A stretch of DNA of 43,236 nt, from NCBI GenBank assembly GCA_016220095.1, contig JACRIJ010000092.1, positions 1 through 43,236 on the forward strand. The letters are read 5' to 3'. Under the pieces are notes generated by a model. It saw only the letters and a list, made by a program, of their open reading frames with translations, did not search any database and had not been told where the DNA came from. This document shows, one piece after another, positions 42,132 through 43,236 of this stretch (positions are counted from its first letter, which is position 1; each line of letters begins with the position of its first letter). This stretch comes from Planctomycetota bacterium (GTDB lineage Bacteria > Planctomycetota > MHYJ01 > JACQXL01 > JACRIJ01). The translations under genes and the position numbers were made by a program.

Positions 42132-43073
42132 ATGAAACGGCCGAAATCCTGTGCTTTGCGCAATAAGACGATAACACTTACAAAAACAGAAAAAACTAAA
42201 TACACCGGAAGGCTTCTGCGCTTGTCTGATAGAGCTGGCGTTCCCTTTCTTGCAAACCGCGTTATAAACCAGGATATTTTCAAGGCACATCAATTCCTTC
42301 CGGACAAATTCGTTGACCTGCTATTCATAGACCCGCCGTACAATATGCACAAGACATTTAACACCGGCAGGTTTTCCGAAATGGCGCCGGCGGATTATGC
42401 GGATTGGATGGATTCGTGGCTGGCCGGCCTGGTGCGCGTACTCAAGCCAACGGCTTCCATATATATATGCGGTGACTGGCGGTCTTCAGGCGCGATACAG
42501 CAGGTTGCGGGTAAGTATTTCAAGATACGAAATCGCGTCACATGGGAGCGCGAAAAGGGCAGGGGTGCGAAGGGAAATTGGAAGAATAATTCCGAGGACA
42601 TCTGGTTTTGTACAATGTCGGACGAGTACGTTTTCAATGTGGACGCGGTGAAACTCAAGAGGCGCGTGATTGCGCCATATACGGACGAAAAGGGGAGGCC
42701 TAAGGACTGGGAAAAAACAGAAGAAGGCGCGTACCGTTTGACGCATCCGTCAAACATCTGGACGGACATAACAGTGCCGTTCTGGTCGATGGCGGAGAAT
42801 ACCAAGCATCCTACGCAGAAGCCGGAGAAATTGCTTGCGAAGATTATTCTGGCGAGTACAAGAGCAGGTGATTTCGTATTGGACCCGTTTGCGGGATCAG
42901 GCACGGCATTAGTGGTTGCCAAAAAACTCAACAGGCGTTTTTTAGGAATTGAGATAGACAGTGAATACGCGAGCCTTGCCCTGAAGCGCCTTGAAATGGC
43001 GGAAAAAGACAAAGCCGTACAGGGGTATGCGGATGGCGTGTTTTGGGAGAGGAATGCGGCTGTAACGAGGTGA
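42132..43073 (+). CDS. Beta-class DNA methyltransferase (N4-cytosine or N6-adenine)
   Basis: The 313-aa protein has motif IV DPPY (FIDPPYNMHKTF) before motif I (VLDPFAGSGTALVVAKKLNR), the order of beta-class amino-methyltransferases, and the closing FLGIEIDSEYASLALKRL. DPPY suits N6-adenine or N4-cytosine methylation. No restriction endonuclease gene follows within the window, so it may be a solitary methyltransferase or the start of a restriction system beyond the end. It lies 6 bp after hicA. GGAG lies about 13 bp before the ATG. Its G+C is closer to the core genes than that of hicBA. Confidence 0.9.
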   Translation: MKRPKSCALRNKTITLTKTEKTKYTGRLLRLSDRAGVPFLANRVINQDIFKAHQFLPDKFVDLLFIDPPYNMHKTFNTGRFSEMAPADYADWMDSWLAGLVRVLKPTASIYICGDWRSSGAIQQVAGKYFKIRNRVTWEREKGRGAKGNWKNNSEDIWFCTMSDEYVFNVDAVKLKRRVIAPYTDEKGRPKDWEKTEEGAYRLTHPSNIWTDITVPFWSMAENTKHPTQKPEKLLAKIILASTRAGDFVLDPFAGSGTALVVAKKLNRRFLGIEIDSEYASLALKRLEMAEKDKAVQGYADGVFWERNAAVTR

Positions 43074-43129
43074 CAGGTTATAGGGGGTTAAGGGGTTTAG
43101 AGTCTAATTCCGCAACTTCCGCGTATTTT

Positions 43130-43233
43130 ACCTGCCTGCGCGGCTTGTCCTCCGAAGCCATAGCGAAGGAGGAAGCCGCTTCGGTCGCCTACGCTCTCCA
43201 TCCTCCGTCCCGATTTATCGGGACTGCGGAGGA
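43130..43233. repeat. Palindromic repeats at the right edge
   Basis: TCCTCCG-TCCCGAT-TT-ATCGGGA-CTG-CGGAGGA (43201-43233) forms a nearly perfect long hairpin. Before it lies a CCTGCCTGCG word and a GTCCTCCGAAGCCATAGCGA segment, related to hairpins at 38025 and 10784. No gene was seen from 43074 to the end. Confidence 0.7.
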
Positions 43234-43236
43234 CGG

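Overview
The window looks like chromosomal DNA from an uncultured Gram-negative bacterium. It carries core genes (aspS, dnaG, rpoD, an HU gene, ribE, rlmL) and proteins suggesting an envelope with a periplasm: HtrA-like proteases with signal peptides, a GspC-like PDZ protein, and a large exported PKD/metallopeptidase protein. The Ser/Thr kinase with TPRs, ThiD2-ThiE fusion, AmmeMemoRadiSam protein B, lone hypDE and many dispersed palindromic intergenic repeats fit the Omnitrophota/Planctomycetota/Elusimicrobiota type of genome better than a model proteobacterium. This placement is inference; the window holds no rRNA. I saw no tRNA, CRISPR array or transposase.

Layout: 1-2778 is an AT-rich end with the 3' part of an RHS polymorphic toxin (RHS core, LysM-like region, HExxH domain) and a secreted beta-propeller protein. 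3253-9660 holds livG/livF-type ATPases without their permeases, a DUF2231 membrane protein, and an exported pair ending in a 1123-aa metallopeptidase/PPC/PKD protein. 9965-16509 has a MEMO1-family gene, a ChrB-like domain, aspS, then a clearly AT-rich insert (AlbA_2 protein, beheaded hicB, DUF433/DUF5615 toxin-antitoxin pair), then rlmL. 16637-20588 (minus) is a response regulator, a PAS histidine kinase, CheW and a PAP2 protein. 20970-22448 is a TPR membrane protein with a recent internal duplication. 22676-29348 (minus) is dnaG-rpoD followed by a zinc-ribbon coiled-coil protein, a GspC-like protein and an MBL-fold hydrolase. 29658-37904 holds HU, ribE, hypD, hypE, a large Ser/Thr kinase, thiD2-thiE and a small zinc ribbon. 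38318-41489 (minus) pairs an active HtrA with a protein made of two catalytically dead trypsin-like domains plus PDZ. 41692-43073 is hicBA followed by a beta-class DNA methyltransferase.

Promoters are unusually readable: several near-consensus TTGACA/TATAAT pairs with 16-18 bp spacers occur, and some settle start codons (dnaG, the histidine kinase) or suggest leaderless mRNAs (the MEMO gene, PAP2).

The intergenic DNA is the most unusual part. A family of MITE-like elements with a shared end sequence occurs at four places, three of them just upstream of a predicted promoter. There are also tandem and inverted REP-like hairpins, inverted repeats that replace the ribosome-binding region of operon genes, and degenerate short-word repeats. 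The leading candidates for new biology are the double pseudo-HtrA next to an active HtrA, the RHS-LysM-zincin toxin, the promoter-fused hicB remnant, and the MITE family.
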